The position numbers and the translations under genes were made by a program. Positions 62,301-64,000 of a stretch of DNA of 64,000 bases are shown here, one piece after another. The notes under the pieces are model-generated. The model worked only from the letters and a program-made list of their open reading frames with translations, made no database searches and was not told where the DNA came from. The DNA is taken from NCBI RefSeq assembly GCF_003058195.1, contig NZ_QBUH01000004.1, forward strand, positions 186,001 to 250,000. Reading direction: 5' to 3'. The stretch comes from Elizabethkingia sp. YR214. Its GTDB lineage: Bacteria; Bacteroidota; Bacteroidia; Flavobacteriales; Weeksellaceae. How positions within the stretch are numbered: the stretch's first letter is position 1; each line of letters starts with the position of its first letter.

Positions 62301-64000
62301 TAAACCTTCAGTTTACTTTAGCAGCTTATAATGATATTCAGACACTTTCTACAAACTTGCCGGTTCGTAATGAAACAGAACCAATGAAGATAGAATTGAC
62401 TACTTTCCGTGATAAAATTCAACCGGGAAGTAAGGAGAGATGGACGGTGAAGATTATCGGAAAGAATAAAGAAAAAGCAGTAGCCGAATTACTGGCCAAT
62501 ATGTATGATATGTCACTGGATCAGTTTGCTGCTAATACTTATGCTTTCAGAAATTTCAATTTTGAAAGATTTATACAGCAAAATTATGGAGTAGGTACAG
62601 AAAATCTAAATTCTGTACGCTTTAATAAGCGCGAAAAATATTTGAATGCCAAAACTGTATTTGAACCTTATTTTAACTGGTTCGATCAGTATGAAGCATT
62701 AGGTGGACGTGCAACTAATGTCAGACTTAGAGGAGTATCTTCAGTACGAAAAGCTAATGTAGCTTATGAAACTACTATGGATATGGCATTGCCAGCACCT
62801 GTAGCTGCTGCTAAAGTAGCAGATTCCTCAAGTAAGAAGGAAATCGAAGAAGTTGTCGTGACCGGATATGGCAAAGCGAAGAAAAAAGAAGATCTGGACA
62901 AAGTTCCTGTTCGTGGTAATCTAAATGAAACTGCATTCTTCTATCCAAATTTAAAAACGGATAAAGACGGAAATGTAAGCTTTGAATTTACTTCTCCGGA
63001 AGCTTTAACTAAATGGAAATTAATGTTCCTGGCACACGACAAAAATGCCAATGCTGCAACACTGGAACAGACTATTGTTACGCAGAAAGATTTCTCGGTT
63101 ACACCAAATTATCCAAGATTTCTACGTGAAGGCGATGAAATCAATATGCAAGTGAAGCTGAATAATCTTGTAGAAAAAGCTCTAAGTGGAAGTGTACAGT
63201 TACAGATCCTGAATGCTGATACTAATGAAGATATTTCTTCAAAATTCGGAGTGAACAACCTGATTCAGAATTTTGATATCAATGCAACTTCAAGCAAGTC
63301 TGTTAACTGGACATTTAAAGTACCAAGTGATGTATCGGGAATTATTATAAAAACAGTTGCAAAAGCAGGACAGTACAGTGATGGCGAGCAGAAAGCTGTT
63401 CCGGTATTGCCAAACAGAATGTTGGTGACGGATGCATTACCAATTTTTGTAAAAGAAGGAGAAACCAAGACTTTTGTATTAGATCAGTTGAAATCGAATA
63501 ACTCAACAACGATTGCCAATGTTTCTAATACATTAGAATTGACAACCAATCCGATTTGGGAAGTACTATTTGCTTTACCAAGCCTGAAAAATGATATTAA
63601 TAATTCAGCAGATGTTGTATTCAACAAATGGTTCGCAGATGTTATGGCTTCTGAAATATTTAAAGCCAATCCCAGAATGAAGAAGATCTTTGATGAATAT
63701 CAGGAAAAAGGTTTACTGGAAAGTAATCTGGAGAAAAATCAGGAACTGAAACAACTTCTGTTAGAAGAAACACCATGGGTTTTCAATGCAAAGAATGAAA
63801 AACAACAAATGCAAATGATAGCTCGTATTTTCGATGCCAATAATATGCGTAACTCCATATTAGACGACTGGGGTCAGCTAAAACAATTGCAGAACGGAGA
63901 TGGCGGATTCTCTTGGTATGCAGGTTCTCCAAGCAGTTTCTCAACATCGCTTTATATTCTTAAAAACTTAGGAAAAATAAACGAATGGCTAAAAGAAAAA
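59387..64000 (+). CDS. Alpha-2-macroglobulin-family protein, 3' end outside window
   Basis: A very large secreted protein; 1538 codons are visible and the frame is still open. ATG 59387 gives a signal peptide (MQRIAKIFSLLLAILLGGS..AQ). The parts include a long helical N-terminal region, MG-type domains (IFLDRAIYRPGQTVYFKVIN, about residues 543-562), the bait-region area, and the A2M core (TKWKLMFLAHDKNANAATLEQ; YPRFLREGDEINMQVKLNNL). A SusC-like segment, EEVVVTGYGKAKKKED, occurs near residues 1154-1169. Family members trap or inhibit proteases or help guard the envelope. The thioester motif, if any, would lie past the window. Confidence 0.9.
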   Translation, partial: MQRIAKIFSLLLAILLGGSLHAQNYYDQQWKKINDNYAKGMVKSNLPIVLDIQKQAMKDNNTIELINALKAEFVIVNQTRDDEKNDSASQFFDKIKKQEKNLKGDELLVYRALQVKFVDDYFQRNQWKIQDRTNIDNQDFAQIETWSKLDYKKYFTQNFDDLGKVKNEIRKISMTKYQKLFANTQDIAYFPSVQDWITLQHINFLKNNVLFTPNELKANNAKILEIYNDQIASNSGNPKLFYEYLKAQYEVSFGQLSEAEARKKYEVIVNSSTDGDYKVYILNDIAGSLASATPKEAMSVLKKAKEMYPKSEFQNNIKNTENSITAPAITVSYESFTLPQQPIHLSVNYKNADAFAMNIYQVTDMNSFISHIKDSYKNPLLKVAKQLVKKENYQLKNTGDYKNHISSIELSALKNGLYIAEYIVEGKSQGSYWFSVTDSRIIYNKISNNSANNVLRLISRNNGESKKNIGLNFYDYSEYNKPVAKFSAKTDPQGIFVFPENKTRNYKRYLVEDSEKNISFIEAYGGDYYDQPRVDATEKTAQIFLDRAIYRPGQTVYFKVINTQYSSKKETVVIGMKQKIKLVDANGEDVSEQTFTTNEFGSYNGNFILPKGKLNGQFMLETDEGSVGFRVEEYKRPNFEITFEDIKGEYKFGQTIHMKGKAVSFSGVPLSNATLNYEIKKQDIRYRYFYWFTPTSNENSILGTVNTNEKGEFDIPVDLKKDDKLKGIQVNEYVVNASVTDINGETQENSSTFRVASVSHFIEAEEVKPAFANENIKVKVATKNYNNQKLGKSYQAKLSLLEAPDRIFRNNFEDFVQDISVFSKENFIQKFPHDYFDKSELAKNRKEKQTVLQKTTADEEFSLGKLAAGTYKLEFYNIEGQDTIKTEKVFEVWDRKSLGNGQKPFFRLMNNQKDYARGEKAKVYLYSSIPDAKVYVYVQNGNGETKTEEKYIKNGVLEYEIAIPTDSAIKQLNLQFTLAAYNDIQTLSTNLPVRNETEPMKIELTTFRDKIQPGSKERWTVKIIGKNKEKAVAELLANMYDMSLDQFAANTYAFRNFNFERFIQQNYGVGTENLNSVRFNKREKYLNAKTVFEPYFNWFDQYEALGGRATNVRLRGVSSVRKANVAYETTMDMALPAPVAAAKVADSSSKKEIEEVVVTGYGKAKKKEDLDKVPVRGNLNETAFFYPNLKTDKDGNVSFEFTSPEALTKWKLMFLAHDKNANAATLEQTIVTQKDFSVTPNYPRFLREGDEINMQVKLNNLVEKALSGSVQLQILNADTNEDISSKFGVNNLIQNFDINATSSKSVNWTFKVPSDVSGIIIKTVAKAGQYSDGEQKAVPVLPNRMLVTDALPIFVKEGETKTFVLDQLKSNNSTTIANVSNTLELTTNPIWEVLFALPSLKNDINNSADVVFNKWFADVMASEIFKANPRMKKIFDEYQEKGLLESNLEKNQELKQLLLEETPWVFNAKNEKQQMQMIARIFDANNMRNSILDDWGQLKQLQNGDGGFSWYAGSPSSFSTSLYILKNLGKINEWLKEK

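Noticed and set aside
59613-63669. Several minus-strand open frames of 60-90 codons
   Set aside because: They lie opposite the continuous alpha-2-macroglobulin frame and have no starts, families or composition that support them.

Overview
The window is AT-rich chromosomal DNA from a Bacteroidota bacterium of the class Flavobacteriia, most likely a Weeksellaceae member such as Elizabethkingia or Chryseobacterium. The genus is an inference. It rests on SusC/SusD and CarboxypepD-type TonB receptors, LytS/LytTR two-component pairs, many lipoproteins with a short lipobox, A-rich start regions without strong Shine-Dalgarno sites, and many matches to the Bacteroidota -7 promoter element TAnnTTTG. 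No transposase, integrase, CRISPR array or rRNA was seen; there is one intact tRNA.

Layout. 1-2.8 kb: RND efflux genes (membrane-fusion protein, TolC, TetR). 3-8.2 kb: acyl-CoA synthetase, two small membrane proteins, DUF308 protein, an Rrf2 regulator with an NAD(P)-binding partner, and a SnoaL-like lipoprotein. 8.2-10.4 kb: AraC regulator and an erythromycin-esterase homologue whose signal peptide is out of frame by one base. 10.5-14.5 kb: overlapping DoxX-like / DUF2071 / methyltransferase / membrane-protein genes, a Pr6Pr-type membrane protein and a metal/siderophore-binding lipoprotein. 14.6-20.6 kb: tRNA-Arg(ACG), then DUF4287, three tandem class-C beta-lactamase-fold hydrolases and a membrane AraC regulator, ending in a decayed 3' copy of the same tRNA. 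This looks like an old tRNA-targeted insertion. 20.7-22.4 kb: astacin-like protease and an outer-membrane barrel. 23.3-29.4 kb: MFS exporter, then an OmpR/histidine-kinase pair with a TonB receptor. 29.4-35.4 kb: LytS/LytTR pair divergent from DUF2490, citrate transporter, dicarboxylate symporter and TerC genes. 35.5-39.1 kb: oxidative pentose-phosphate operon gnd-zwf-pgl. 40.4-44.1 kb: an ABC export locus broken by a deletion. 44.3-53.7 kb: DUF5829 protein, a secreted phosphatase/nuclease-like lipoprotein, SusCD with a small leader ORF, and its LytS/LytTR pair. 53.9-64 kb: mtgA, a 'SpecificRecomb' membrane protein, DUF721, recF, a UbiA-like membrane protein and the start of an alpha-2-macroglobulin.

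The most unusual region is 40.4-44.3 kb. An ABC-2 permease and a C39-peptidase ABC exporter, in convergent orientation, are both cut at the same point (about 43270-43276). A roughly 15-bp motif (ACAATRTTGCRWTAA) recurs six times in the promoters of this locus and of the adjacent DUF5829 gene, which suggests one dedicated regulon whose regulator is not in the window. Other notable signals are the CGARTnnnTnYAA array before the hydrolase genes, a 25-bp duplication of the araC start region that creates an overlapping upstream ORF, a 44-codon ORF in the susC leader, and a SusC-style VVVTGYG segment inside the alpha-2-macroglobulin.
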